Made by a program: the position numbers and the translations under genes. From Carnimonas nigrificans ATCC BAA-78 (lineage in GTDB: Bacteria > Pseudomonadota > Gammaproteobacteria > Pseudomonadales > Halomonadaceae), in NCBI RefSeq assembly GCF_000526695.1, contig NZ_JAGO01000014.1, forward strand, positions 124,001-188,000: a DNA stretch of 64,000 nt, written 5' to 3'. The notes under the pieces were generated by a model that searched no databases, had not been told where the DNA came from, and saw only the letters and a list, made by a program, of their open reading frames with translations. Shown here piece after piece: positions 18,035-28,380 of this stretch; positions within the stretch are counted from its first letter, which is position 1; every line of letters begins with the position of its first letter.

Positions 18035-19495
18035 ATGCTCGACCACTACTTCCATCTCGATTTCGATGTTCAGCGTGGCTTGCAAGAGCAGTTGCGGGAA
18101 GCGCTGCTGGACGCCATTCACACCGGTACGATTCCCGCAGAAGAGGCGTTGCCTTCCTGCCGCAAGCTCTCCATCCAGCTGGGAATCTCGCGCAATACCG
18201 TGGCGCTCGTTTACGAAGGACTGGTGGAAGATGGCTATCTGATCAGCCGGCCGCGTAGCGGCTACTACCTGCATGACGCCTATCACGATAATGATGCATT
18301 CCCATCGTCCCTTGAATCGACGAAGGAAACCCCTGATGCGCCATTATGGGGCAGGCGTTTCACGCATCGTCCGAGCCATTTGCAGGGCGTGCTGCGGCCA
18401 AGCAATTGGATGCACTATGAATTCCCTTTTATCTACGGCCAGCTCGACACTCGACTGTTTCCTCTTGAGCAGTGGCGTGAGGCGTCACGACGGTTGCTCG
18501 GCAGCCAGCGCGAGCGTCACTGGCTTAGCGATCGCTACGATCAGGATGATCCCATGCTGATCGAGCAGTTGCGCACTCGGGTGCTGCCCAAACGCGGTAT
18601 CCACGTTCGTAGTGATGAGATCCTGATCACGCTTGGCTCGCAGAATGCCCTGTTCTTGATCGCGCAACTGCTGTTCGACAACCGCACCCGAGTGGCGGTA
18701 GAGAACCCCGGCTATCGGGAAGCCACCAATGTGTTCTTGCGTCAGGGGGCGCGCCTCAGCTATCAGCCGCTGGATAGTGAAGGCATGTGCCTCGATGGGG
18801 CGGCAGCGAACTGTGACTACCTTTATGTAACGCCCAGCCATCAGGGGCCGACCGGTGTCACCATGAGTCGCGCTCGGCGTGAAGCGTTGATTGAGCAGGT
18901 GCTGCGGCGCGATCAGATTGTGCTTGAGGATGACTACGATGCAGAGGTCAACTTCGATCGCCATGCGCAGCCAGCGCTGAAGGCGAGCCGGGCCGGATCG
19001 CGGGTGATCTACATGAGCAGTTTGTCCAAACCGCTTTCGCCAGGGCTGCGGCTTGGGTATCTGGTAGCGGATGCGGAGCTGATTGATGAACTTCGTGCGC
19101 TGCGTCGTTTGATGTATCGACACCCGCCCTCCGGCCTCCAGCAGCAGCTTGCCCAGTTTCTATCGCAGGGCCATTACGATCGCTACCTGCGTCTCTTTTC
19201 CGACGAGATGCGCCATCGCTGGGAAGCCATGAACAGCAGTATCGAGCGTCACCTGCCCATGTGCCGTCGCGTGGGCGACGCCCATGCCAGCGTGTTCTGG
19301 CTACAGGCACCGCATGAGGTCGATACCCAGCGTCTGGCGTGGCAGGCAGCACAGCACAGGGTGTTGATCGAACCCGGCTTTCAGCACTTCTTCGATCAGG
19401 TGCCGCCGCGTAATTTCATGCGTCTGGGCTTTGGGGCCATCGAGGCTGAACGTATCGACCCCGGCATCAAGCGACTTGCTCGCGCCTTTGGTTGA
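18035..19495 (+). CDS. MocR-family transcriptional regulator (GntR HTH + aminotransferase fold)
   Basis: 486 residues. An N-terminal GntR winged helix (about residues 10-80; SCRKLSIQLGISRNTVALVYEGLVEDGYL) is followed by a type I aminotransferase domain with the PLP-lysine segment (IYMSSLSKPLSPGLRLGYLV) and VLEDDYDAEVNFD. MocR proteins use PLP or a PLP-substrate adduct as effector. GAGG six bases before ATG supports the start. It is divergent from an amino-acid importer and convergent with a transaminase, which are the likely targets. Confidence 0.88.
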   Translation: MLDHYFHLDFDVQRGLQEQLREALLDAIHTGTIPAEEALPSCRKLSIQLGISRNTVALVYEGLVEDGYLISRPRSGYYLHDAYHDNDAFPSSLESTKETPDAPLWGRRFTHRPSHLQGVLRPSNWMHYEFPFIYGQLDTRLFPLEQWREASRRLLGSQRERHWLSDRYDQDDPMLIEQLRTRVLPKRGIHVRSDEILITLGSQNALFLIAQLLFDNRTRVAVENPGYREATNVFLRQGARLSYQPLDSEGMCLDGAAANCDYLYVTPSHQGPTGVTMSRARREALIEQVLRRDQIVLEDDYDAEVNFDRHAQPALKASRAGSRVIYMSSLSKPLSPGLRLGYLVADAELIDELRALRRLMYRHPPSGLQQQLAQFLSQGHYDRYLRLFSDEMRHRWEAMNSSIERHLPMCRRVGDAHASVFWLQAPHEVDTQRLAWQAAQHRVLIEPGFQHFFDQVPPRNFMRLGFGAIEAERIDPGIKRLARAFG

Positions 19496-19527
19496 GTACG
19501 TCGCTATTCACGGACGTTATAAAGGCA

Positions 19528-19550
19528 CCGCCGGCTGCGAGGGCCGGCGG
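19528..19550. terminator. Bidirectional hairpin between the MocR gene and the transaminase
   Basis: CCGCCGGC/GCCGGCGG, a perfect 8-base GC-rich stem with a 7-base loop, centred in the 96-base gap between two convergent genes. No U-tract on either side. Confidence 0.55.
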
Positions 19551-19591
19551 AGTCATGGTGATGATGGTATCGGATGCGCGCGAAGCGTGGG

Positions 19592-20938
19592 CTAGCGGTG
19601 ATTCCCCAGCACATCGTCGAGAATCGAGAGCCCCTTTTCGACTTCGGACGCGCTAACGATACAGGGCGGCACTACATGAATGCGGTTCTCGACCACAAAG
19701 GGCAGCAGCCCCTTGTCGATCAATGCGCCTTTTATTTTTGCCATTTCCGACGCAGGGAGCGGTGCGCGGGTATCTGGGTTACTGACCAGCTCAAGGGCGT
19801 GGAAAACCCCCACACCGCGTGTCTCGCCGATGATCGCGTGCCTGGCGGCGATCTGTTGAAGGCCATCAGCGAGCACGCCGTTACCGATGCGGTCCGCGTT
19901 ACCGACAATGTCCTCTTCTTCCATCACATCGAGGGTGGCGACGATAGCGGCCATCGCCAATGGATGGCCTGAATAGGTGAGGCCGCCGAAGAACATGTGA
20001 TCGTCGAAGTAGCGACAGATCGGTTCGGAGATCACCACGCCACCCGCTGGCACATAGCCTGAATTGACGCCCTTGGCGAACACGATCAGATCGGGCTTAA
20101 CGCTGAAGTGTTCGAAGGCGAACCAGCGTCCAGTACGGCCAAAACCCGCCATTACCTCATCAAGAATCAGCAATATACCGTGCTGATCTGCCAGTTGGCG
20201 GACTCCTTCAAGATAGCCCTTCGGTGGAATCAGCATACCCGCAGTGCCGGGAATTGATTCAAGCAGAATGGCGGCAATTGAGGATGGCCCTTCGCATTCA
20301 ATGACGCGCTTGAGATGCTGCAACGCGCGCTCGCACTCTTCTTCCTCATTACTGGCCCAGAAATCGCTACGGTAGAGGTAAGGGTTGAAGAAATGGACGT
20401 GTCCGTGAGCGAATTCGTTGGGAATACGCCGTGGATCGCCGGTAGCCACAATAGCGGCTCCCGTGTTGCCGTGATACGAGCGGTAAGCAGAGAGAATCTT
20501 GCTGCGCCCGGTGTAGGCGCGCGCCATGCGAATGGCGTTTTCGTTGGCGTCGGCGCCTGCGTTGGTGAAGAAGACCTTCTCGAACTCTTGCGGTGTATGA
20601 GCGAGGATGCGCTTGGCTGCCTCACCACGAGCGAGGTTGGCATGTGCTGGCGCAATGGTAGCGAGCTGCTCGGCCTGGGCCTGAATGGCCGCAATCACTT
20701 TCGGATGCTGATGGCCAATGTTGGTATTGACCAACTGGCTGCTGAAATCCAGGTACTCCTTGCCCGCGTAATCCCACATCTTGCAGCCAGAGCCTCCCGC
20801 GAGCACCAGCGGGCTAAGATTGCCCTGCGCTGACCATGAGTGAAAGACGTGATGGCGATCAAGCTGATAGACATGGTCATTGGAAACATGATCGTTGGAA
20901 ACAGCGTCAGGGGGAGTGGTGTCGTTCATGGCTGGCAT
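19592..20938 (-). CDS. Class III (omega) aminotransferase, taurine/beta-alanine:pyruvate-like
   Basis: About 448 residues from ATG at 20938 (20929 also possible). VFFTNAGADANENAIRMAR, AYRSYHGNTGAAI, ILLILDEVMAGFGRTGRWFAF and the PLP-lysine segment FAKGVNSGYVPAGGVVIS are the class III signatures. HVFHSWSAQGN near the N-terminus is a pattern of omega-transaminases that act on amines, taurine or beta-amino acids with pyruvate. The reading frame extends 32 codons further upstream, but those residues do not resemble the family. Likely controlled by the convergent MocR regulator. Confidence 0.85.
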   Translation of the reverse strand: MPAMNDTTPPDAVSNDHVSNDHVYQLDRHHVFHSWSAQGNLSPLVLAGGSGCKMWDYAGKEYLDFSSQLVNTNIGHQHPKVIAAIQAQAEQLATIAPAHANLARGEAAKRILAHTPQEFEKVFFTNAGADANENAIRMARAYTGRSKILSAYRSYHGNTGAAIVATGDPRRIPNEFAHGHVHFFNPYLYRSDFWASNEEEECERALQHLKRVIECEGPSSIAAILLESIPGTAGMLIPPKGYLEGVRQLADQHGILLILDEVMAGFGRTGRWFAFEHFSVKPDLIVFAKGVNSGYVPAGGVVISEPICRYFDDHMFFGGLTYSGHPLAMAAIVATLDVMEEEDIVGNADRIGNGVLADGLQQIAARHAIIGETRGVGVFHALELVSNPDTRAPLPASEMAKIKGALIDKGLLPFVVENRIHVVPPCIVSASEVEKGLSILDDVLGNHR

Positions 20939-21104
20939 CCTGTGTTTCCCGAATGGCGGGATATGAGGTAGAGAATGGGGCAGTGCAGCCCGTCTCGCAG
21001 AGCAATATTGGATAGATGACATGACACTAGCCATCTCAGGGTAGGACGAGGATGCCGGTTCGCCTAGGGCCAGAATTGTTCGGTGTTCGTGACAGGAAGC
21101 AGCG

Positions 21105-22134
<1,030 letters not shown>

Positions 22135-22166
22135 ACCGACGGTTAGCGGGCTGGTGCCATCGACAA

Positions 22167-22202
22167 AGCGAGGTTTGGGTGTTTCTGCACCCTCGCCTCG
22201 CT
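22167..22202 (+). terminator. Terminator after the SDR gene
   Basis: Outer arms AGCGAGG/CCTCGCT (7 base pairs) enclose an inner GGGTG/CACCC stem; GTTTG follows. It lies 33 bases after the SDR stop. The remaining 22203-22420 shows no gene. Confidence 0.55.
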
Positions 22203-22424
22203 GTTTGCGGTATTGGTGGTGAGAAGGTAAATGATGCTACCGCTGTGGTGCTCAGGTACTGCTGGACGCCGTGCTGATGTGTGCTAATTCAGGCGTCGCT
22301 TGAAGAAGTAGAAATATTGTGGGAAGGCAGAGGGGCTGCAGATAATTTTCTGGAAGCGCACAGAAAAGCTACCCATATCGCTGGAGCAGCGAAAGGGTAA
22401 GGTTGCCCAACCCCAAAACAAAAA

Positions 22425-22452
22425 AAAGAGACCATAAGTATATGATCTCTTT
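22425..22452 (-). terminator. Intrinsic terminator of the initiator tRNA gene
   Basis: On the minus strand AAAGAGA(T)CAT pairs with ATG(G)TCTCTTT around a 6-base loop, followed by an unbroken T run (the A run at 22420-22427 on the plus strand). It starts 10 bases past the tRNA 3' end. A textbook rho-independent terminator. Confidence 0.8.
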
Positions 22453-22462
22453 AAAAAATATT

Positions 22463-22539
<77 letters not shown>

Positions 22540-22625
22540 TCAACGAGGACTAATCTTACAGGTTTTTTACAGAAGGTCAAGGCTTGGGAGCTTTTCTGTC
22601 TCTCGGGCTAGGTTCCTAACGCCCC

Positions 22626-23621
22626 TTACACCCGGTTTTCGCACTCCCTTCCGGCAACAAAGTCCTCAAGGTTGATGAGGGTGGTGTGGGCGATTTCATG
22701 TAGGGCTTCTTCGGTGAAAAAGCCCTGGTGCCCAGTAATCAGCACGTTAGGGAAGCTCATCAGACGCACGAATTGATCGTCGTCAATAAAGGTTTCTTCA
22801 CGGTTGATGAAAAACAGCGGTTCTTCGTTTTCATAAACGTCGATCGCGAGACCGCCGAGCTGTTCGATTTTGAGAGCGGCGATTACCGCATGGGTGTCGA
22901 TCAGCCCGCCCCGTGAGGTATTAATCAGCAGCGCGCCTTTTTTCATCTGGGCGAGGGTATCGCTGTTGATCAGATGGTGGGTGGATTCGAGCAGCGGGCA
23001 GTGCAGGCTGATAACGTCGGATGTTTTGAGCAGTTGCGGCAACTCCACCAGCGTGCCGATATCGTTGAACTCTTCACTGGGAAAGGGATCGCTGCCGATA
23101 ACGGTGCAGCCAAGTCCTTTGAAGATGCGCGCAGTCGCCAGCCCGATGCGTCCGGTGCCGATGATGCCGACGGTTTTGCCGTGAAGATTGCGCCCTACCA
23201 GGCCATCCAGTGCGAAGTTGCCGTCCCGTACGCGGGTATAGGCGCGATGAATGTGGCGGTTGAGCGCCATGGCCAGCGCCAGCGCGTGTTCGGCGACAGC
23301 GGGGGGCGAGTAGGCGGGGACTCTGGCAACAAACATGCCGAGCTGGTGCGCGGTATCCAGATCGACATTGTTGTAGCCCGCGCAGCGCAGCAGCACTGCT
23401 TTAACACCGTAGCTGTGAAGCTGTTCGAGCACTTGCCGGTCAAGGGTGTCGTTTACAAATACGCAGACTGCATCACTATCGTGGGCGAGGGGAATGGTGT
23501 CGGTATCAAGCGCTGCTTCCTGATAGACAAACTCGCGAGGCGTGTTGGAAGGTAGGGAATCTGCGGCGCGTTCAAAGGAATCCTGGTCGTAACGGTGAGC
23601 GCTGAAAAAGGTGATCTTCAT
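22626..23621 (-). CDS. ldhA: Fermentative D-lactate dehydrogenase
   Basis: 331 residues of the D-isomer-specific 2-hydroxyacid dehydrogenase family, LdhA type. The substrate-binding LRCAGYNNVDL, the NAD motif VGIIGTGRIGLATARI, catalytic Arg in LINTSRGGLIDT, Glu in IDVYENEEPLFF and His in NVLITGHQGFFT are all present. FINREETFIDDDQ is characteristic of bacterial D-LDH. It reduces pyruvate to D-lactate and re-oxidises NADH. GAGAGG seven bases before ATG supports the start. The tRNA gene lies 86 bases downstream on the same strand. Confidence 0.92.
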   Translation of the reverse strand: MKITFFSAHRYDQDSFERAADSLPSNTPREFVYQEAALDTDTIPLAHDSDAVCVFVNDTLDRQVLEQLHSYGVKAVLLRCAGYNNVDLDTAHQLGMFVARVPAYSPPAVAEHALALAMALNRHIHRAYTRVRDGNFALDGLVGRNLHGKTVGIIGTGRIGLATARIFKGLGCTVIGSDPFPSEEFNDIGTLVELPQLLKTSDVISLHCPLLESTHHLINSDTLAQMKKGALLINTSRGGLIDTHAVIAALKIEQLGGLAIDVYENEEPLFFINREETFIDDDQFVRLMSFPNVLITGHQGFFTEEALHEIAHTTLINLEDFVAGRECENRV

Positions 23622-24012
23622 GAATAGTGCCTCTCACGTATAAATTTCTGGGTGTCGCTTTGCGTATTTGTCATCCATCTGATCTTGTGCAACAGCAGTG
23701 GACACGGGATTAAGTGCTTATGCTTTCTTCATCGCTGGATACCCTGCTTTATTCGGGGACTTGTGCCCGTTTGACAGGTGATAAAAGCGAATACAACGGC
23801 AATCCACGGCTTCATTGCCAGATGATGTGCGGTCGAACCCGTTAAGGGCATCTCCAGAATGCTGGAAATAAAGGCATAAAGTTGATGTTGGCGGTCGCCG
23901 CTCCCTTGATACGCTCGGGGCGGCTATCCTTGATAATAGGGCAGGGATTATTGCTGTCCCTGAGACAATATCGAATACACTCCAGCGATAGTGAATCAGA
24001 GGCTTCCTTGAA
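23622..24012. other. Upstream region of ldhA
   Basis: About 390 bases between ldhA and the MFS gene, both on the minus strand, so it should contain the ldhA promoter and the MFS gene's terminator. I see no gene, no FNR-type TTGAT-N4-ATCAA box and no clear intrinsic terminator. Confidence 0.4.
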
Positions 24013-25371
24013 TCACTTCTTGCTCTGCAAGCGGATCTTCGTCAAATCCTTCAACCCGAATATCATGACCAACGCTGCAATGACCGAGACAATGCCGAGA
24101 TAATAAAGCGCCATATGGAAGTTGCCATAGGCATCAATCGCGGCACCAAAAATCAGCGGTGTCACAATGCCCGGAATATTGCTGAAGATATTAAATACGC
24201 CGCCCACGGTGCCCAGCAGCTTGTGGGGCGTCAGGTCGCTGAGTACGGTCCAGCACATGTTTGACAGCGCATTGGCGAAGAAACACACGGACATCAGTGT
24301 CACCAGCGCAATCGGCGTGCTTTCCAATGCACCGGCAAAGACGATCAGCGCTGAAACCAGCAGGCCCACAATGATCGGGAGTTTGCGGGCATTAACCAGC
24401 TTCAGGCCCCTTTTATACAGCAGGTCGCTGATAGTACCGCCGAAGAACACGCCTGCGGCAGCACATAAATAGGGGAACGGCGACAGAAGGCTCAAATAGG
24501 CGCGGGAGACATCCAGAACCTGTTCGATGTACACCAGAAACCAGGTCAGGAAGAAGTACATCACGCTGGATACCGCAAACTGGGCAACCACCAGCACCCA
24601 GAAGCGCAGGTGAGTAAAGTAGTCGAGATATTCGGCTCGCGTCGCGGGCTGGGCGTCCTGAGCGGCGAGTTTGGCATCCACGTTGGGCCGATAGCGAATG
24701 TAATTCAGCTCGGCTTCATTGGCGCGAGGCTGGTTGTCCGGTTCGCGATAACGTACCCACCAGACCAAACCGATGACAATGCCAATCATGCCCGTAATGA
24801 AGAACACCGAGGGCCAGCCGGCAAAGCCCATGATATAGGTGAGTACCGGCATCAGCAGCGCAATAAACAGGTACTGACCCGCAGAATAGATACCGATGCC
24901 ACGGGCACGCTCCTGAGGCGGTAGCCACATGGCGGCAATTTTGGAGTGCGCGGGGAAGGTGGCTGCCTGCGAAAGACCTATCAATAGGCGGCATATCAGC
25001 AATACCCCAAACGCCAGCGCTGTCGATCCAACGATACCGGGAGTGGCGAAGCCCATAATGAGCGTAGCAGCGCTAAAGGCCAGTACCATGGCGGCGTAAT
25101 ACTTTTGCGTGCCAAAGCGATCAACCAGCAGACCGAAGGGTAGCGTGGCGATGACGTAACTCCAGGTGAACGCGGAGAGCAGCCACCCCAGTTGAACACC
25201 ACTGATGCCCAGATCGTTCTGTAGTGACGTACCGGTCATCGCAATATTGGTACGATCCAGATAGTTGATGCCGGTGGCGAAAAACAGCAGCCCCACTACA
25301 CCGAAACGTACTCGGGTGGCACCTTTGGGCGGTGTCAGGCTAGAACTGGATGGCGGTGTTACAGAACTCAT
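24013..25371 (-). CDS. MFS transporter, anion:cation symporter (ACS) family
   Basis: 452 residues with 12 predicted membrane segments. The N-terminal FFATGINYLDRTNIAM, LPFGLLVDRFGTQKYY and GLSQAATFPAHSKIAAMWLPPQERARGIGIY are hallmarks of the ACS family (glucarate, galactarate, phthalate and hydroxy-acid transporters). It follows a 2-hydroxyacid dehydrogenase gene by 80 bases on the same strand, so the pair probably imports and oxidises or reduces an organic acid. GGAG five bases before ATG supports the start. Confidence 0.88.
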   Translation of the reverse strand: MSSVTPPSSSSLTPPKGATRVRFGVVGLLFFATGINYLDRTNIAMTGTSLQNDLGISGVQLGWLLSAFTWSYVIATLPFGLLVDRFGTQKYYAAMVLAFSAATLIMGFATPGIVGSTALAFGVLLICRLLIGLSQAATFPAHSKIAAMWLPPQERARGIGIYSAGQYLFIALLMPVLTYIMGFAGWPSVFFITGMIGIVIGLVWWVRYREPDNQPRANEAELNYIRYRPNVDAKLAAQDAQPATRAEYLDYFTHLRFWVLVVAQFAVSSVMYFFLTWFLVYIEQVLDVSRAYLSLLSPFPYLCAAAGVFFGGTISDLLYKRGLKLVNARKLPIIVGLLVSALIVFAGALESTPIALVTLMSVCFFANALSNMCWTVLSDLTPHKLLGTVGGVFNIFSNIPGIVTPLIFGAAIDAYGNFHMALYYLGIVSVIAALVMIFGLKDLTKIRLQSKK

Positions 25372-25450
25372 AACGACTCCATGATGCTGGTGATAGTAGC
25401 GCGCTGGCCCAAATGACGATGAGGGCCAGCCATGAAGAAAAAGCAGATAC

Positions 25451-26410
25451 TTACACTACCGCTGTCTTGAGAGTTTGCTGCGAAAACCAGCTCGCCAGGT
25501 TATCCAGAACCAGTGCCGTCATGGCATCACGGGTTTCTACCGTCGCGCTTGCCAGATGAGGCGTCAGTACCACACGTTCGTCATCTATTAGCGCTTGCGG
25601 CACATTGGGTTCGTGCTCGAATACATCCAGCCCCGCACCGGCAATACCGTTGCTCTTGAGCGCTTCTATCAGCGCCTGCTCATCGACAATGCTGCCGCGG
25701 GCCACATTGATCAGGAAGCTATCCTTGCCAAGTGCCTCAAGGATGGCAGCATCCACCAAATGATGCGTAGATGCGCCACCCGGCAGCGTCAGTACCAGAT
25801 AATCGCTGGCACTGGCCAATGTGTTCAGCTCGCTGTAGAAGGTGTAACTCTCCGGGGCAGTATCGCTCGGTGCGACATCGGTATAGCCGATCTGCATATC
25901 AAATCCGGCTGCCCGCTGGGCAATCTTGCGGCCAATGCGCCCCAGTCCCACAATCCCGATACGTTTGCCTGTTACCTTGTAACCCAGCTCAAAGCCGCCG
26001 GAAGGCCATTTGCCCGCACGGATGAATCCGTCACCCTTGACGATGCGACGTGACAGGGAAAGCAGCAATGCCAGCGCCGTGTCGGCAACACACTCATTAA
26101 GCACTTGCGGCGTATTGCTGACTGCCACGTTATGTTCCCTGGCGGCATCCAGGTCGATGGCGTCAAATCCAACGCCGAAATCAGCGATTACCTCAAGGGC
26201 GGGCAGTGATTCAATCAGGGTACGATCCGCGCCAAAGCCGCCGGTGGTAACGATTCCACGGATCTTCTGCCCTTGGTGCGCCAGGAAGTCATCCTTGTCC
26301 TCGATTTCCCACCATTTATACAGCTCATAGTGTGAAGCCAGAGCTTCTTCCAGCGGAGCGTATACCTGTTCCATGGATAGTACAGCGGGCCTTGCGGTTG
26401 TAGTGGTCAT
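25451..26410 (-). CDS. 2-hydroxyacid dehydrogenase (glyoxylate/hydroxypyruvate reductase-like)
   Basis: 319 residues. The NAD(P) motif is VGLGRIGRKIA; catalytic Arg in INVARGSIVDE, Glu in LDVFEHEP and His in LTPHLAS are intact. IADFGVGFDAIDLDAA is the substrate loop. NAD(P) preference is not decidable by eye. Fellow members reduce glyoxylate, hydroxypyruvate or 2-ketogluconate. It heads a two-gene unit with the ACS transporter and lies downstream of a strong palindrome-bearing promoter. AGGG lies close to ATG. Confidence 0.88.
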   Translation of the reverse strand: MTTTTARPAVLSMEQVYAPLEEALASHYELYKWWEIEDKDDFLAHQGQKIRGIVTTGGFGADRTLIESLPALEVIADFGVGFDAIDLDAAREHNVAVSNTPQVLNECVADTALALLLSLSRRIVKGDGFIRAGKWPSGGFELGYKVTGKRIGIVGLGRIGRKIAQRAAGFDMQIGYTDVAPSDTAPESYTFYSELNTLASASDYLVLTLPGGASTHHLVDAAILEALGKDSFLINVARGSIVDEQALIEALKSNGIAGAGLDVFEHEPNVPQALIDDERVVLTPHLASATVETRDAMTALVLDNLASWFSQQTLKTAVV

Positions 26411-26466
26411 ATGGATTTACCCTGTTTTTTTGGATTGAGTGACTGCTCTCCGCCCTGAATAAGCAC

Positions 26467-26649
26467 CTACTGCATCACGGATATTCCTTGGAGATTTGTA
26501 GGCTGATAACACGGAAGGGCGGTATCGCCTGATCTGCTGTAAAGCGAATAGAAGAGGTGCTTTTGATGGCTATCCATATTGATAGCGTGAGGCTGGAACA
26601 CCTGCGTTGACCGTAATGAGACGGGCGCGTGGGAACTGTCTGCATTCAT
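26467..26649 (-). CDS. Possible 60-residue leader protein ahead of the hydroxyacid dehydrogenase gene
   Basis: A 60-codon frame starts at an ATG with AGGA eight bases upstream and about 35 bases after a good sigma-70 promoter (26685-26714). The product is polar with several His and Ser and no recognisable motif. It ends 56 bases before the dehydrogenase start. It may be a leader peptide or chance frame; the frame also runs upstream of this ATG but past the promoter, which argues for the short form. Confidence 0.3.
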   Translation of the reverse strand: MNADSSHAPVSLRSTQVFQPHAINMDSHQKHLFYSLYSRSGDTALPCYQPTNLQGISVMQ

Positions 26650-26684
26650 GTAATTCTTCCTGTGACATACCCACGATTGTTGAC

Positions 26685-26714
26685 AGTATATAACCACACA
26701 AAAATTGTGGTCAA
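26685..26714 (-). promoter_or_regulatory. Sigma-70 promoter with overlapping 19-base palindrome
   Basis: On the minus strand: -35 TTGACC (26714-26709), 18-base spacer, -10 TATACT (26690-26685). ACCACACAAAAATTGTGGT at 26693-26711 is an inverted repeat with 6-base arms that covers most of the -35 and the spacer, an ideal position for a repressor. It should drive the hydroxyacid-dehydrogenase/ACS-transporter unit. Confidence 0.5.
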
Positions 26715-27445
26715 TAAGCATGGCTGCCCTATATTTGTTGCCTTTATATGAAAGGGGATACGAGACCGAGCGGTTCTTCATCCAGAAAATGGGTGAATTT
26801 ACCGGTTCTTGAAGGCGTTCGGTCATCATAGTGAGCAGGGCGCGCCGAAGGTAAATAGCGCACACGAATATTTTGTAAAAACAACAGGTTATATCGCCAG
26901 TGCTATTCAGGTAACGCTATTCAGACAGTACAGCAGTTAAGTGACACGAAGGAGTTGCAAAAGCTTCTTTCTGGTCTAGGTGCGCCGATCAATATCAGAA
27001 CTTGAAGGAAGGGCATTGGCAGGTCGTATGTCGAAAATTGCCGACAGCGCTTCCCTGCATCAAACGGAGCGCCCTTTTGCAAATTCCTTGCAAAAGGTCA
27101 AGAAACGACGGGAAATATAGATAAATTTTGTGCGATATCGCAGTTCGCCACTGCGTCGGAACACAAAAATTGCTAGTCTCTGTCGAAAGTGGCGGTTGCG
27201 GCGTTTTTCAGCGCAGTGCAGGGTATTTTGAGTCTCTGTTTTCACTCCGTAGAGGTGCTTGCGACGCTCGTGAATCGAGCGCTGGGCATCAGGTTGAAAA
27301 CAGACGGTTTTTGCCGCCGCCGCGCTTTGCATCAACACGGGCTGCACTGAGTGCATTGCCAATCGTTATCATGAGTCATAATCACCTACCGGATGCGCCA
27401 TAGCATGTTGTTGAATACGAGTACCTTTCAGGTGTGGAGCGATCG
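26715..27445. other. Long non-coding region upstream of minC
   Basis: About 730 bases without a credible gene, locally AT-richer than its surroundings. It contains the perfect hairpin at 27073-27097 and presumably the minC promoter. No insertion element ends were found. Confidence 0.45.
27073..27097. repeat. Perfect 10-base-arm hairpin CCTTTTGCAA/TTGCAAAAGG
   Basis: Ten-base arms with a 5-base loop (ATTCC). No U-tract on either side, so not a typical terminator. A related TTGCAAAAG occurs about 120 bases upstream (26957-26965). Possibly a regulatory site or transcript end. Confidence 0.5.
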
Positions 27446-28186
27446 ATGAGCCAGGAGCTGAACGCCGAGTCGGCAGCCTTTACCTTTAAAGGCGGGATGC
27501 TGCCGATGACAGTGCTTGAGCTAGCCTCAAACGATGTCGATCTCATTGAACAGCAGCTCAGTGGGAAAATCAGTCAGGCGCCTGCCTTCTTCCAGCAAAC
27601 GCCCGTGGTCCTGGGGCTGGATAAATGGGAAGAGGGCACCCTGGAGCTGGAAAGGCTGTGTGCAATGCTGCGCTCGCACAAATTGCTGCCGGTGGCAGTA
27701 CGGGGCGGAAGCGATACCATCAAGCAGTCGGCATGGGCGCTGGGCATGGGGTGGTTTCCGCCCAATGAAGCGCGTACTCCCGCGCATGCGGCACCGGTTG
27801 AGCAAGTGGTGCGTGGTGCCAATCGCGAGGAGCAGGACGACGCTGTAAACCATTACGGGGCGCGCGTGTTCCGTGGTACGGTGCGTTCAGGGCAACAGCT
27901 TAGTGCGCCGCGTGGTGACCTGATCGTAGTGGGCGCCGTCAATGCCGGTGCCGAGATTCTCGCCGCAGGCAGCATTCATGTTTACGGTGCGCTGCGAGGC
28001 CGCGCGCTGGCAGGCATCCATGGTGATCTCGACGCAGCGGTATTTTGTCAGGAGCTGCGTGCTGAGCTTATTGCGATTGCCGGCAATTACAAACGGCTTG
28101 AAGATATTGATCCTGAAATGCTGGGTAAAAGCGTTCAGGCCCATATGGTAGAGGATCAGCTCGATATCAGTGCATTCGAGCTGTAA
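27446..28186 (+). CDS. minC: Septum site-determining protein MinC
   Basis: 246 residues from ATG at 27446, with GGAG six bases upstream (a GTG 12 bases earlier is unlikely). The N-terminal domain (residues 1 to about 110) is the FtsZ-inhibiting part; the C-terminal domain shows the triangular beta-helix pattern GDLIVVGAVNAGAEILAAG, IHVYGALRGRALAGIHGD, ending in AVFCQELRAELIAIAGNYK. It is carried to the membrane by MinD and blocks Z-ring formation at the poles. Gap to minD is 194 bases, larger than usual. Confidence 0.93.
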   Translation: MSQELNAESAAFTFKGGMLPMTVLELASNDVDLIEQQLSGKISQAPAFFQQTPVVLGLDKWEEGTLELERLCAMLRSHKLLPVAVRGGSDTIKQSAWALGMGWFPPNEARTPAHAAPVEQVVRGANREEQDDAVNHYGARVFRGTVRSGQQLSAPRGDLIVVGAVNAGAEILAAGSIHVYGALRGRALAGIHGDLDAAVFCQELRAELIAIAGNYKRLEDIDPEMLGKSVQAHMVEDQLDISAFEL

Positions 28187-28380
28187 TCGCCACGCATTCG
28201 GTTGCCAGTTGCACTGCCTCTGCTCTCTCCTGTCGGAAAATGCAGATAGAATCAGTGCAACGGAGAACAACGTAGAAAATTCGGCTCGTCCATTAATGTG
28301 GGAATAGCCACACAAGCCTTGAGGTGCTGGGCACCGCGCGAGGCTGGGCGTCGATAATAGCGTCATACAGGAAACTTACC

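Noticed and set aside
18485-19123. 212-codon antisense frame inside the MocR gene
   Set aside because: Antisense shadow; the MocR frame carries clear PLP motifs.
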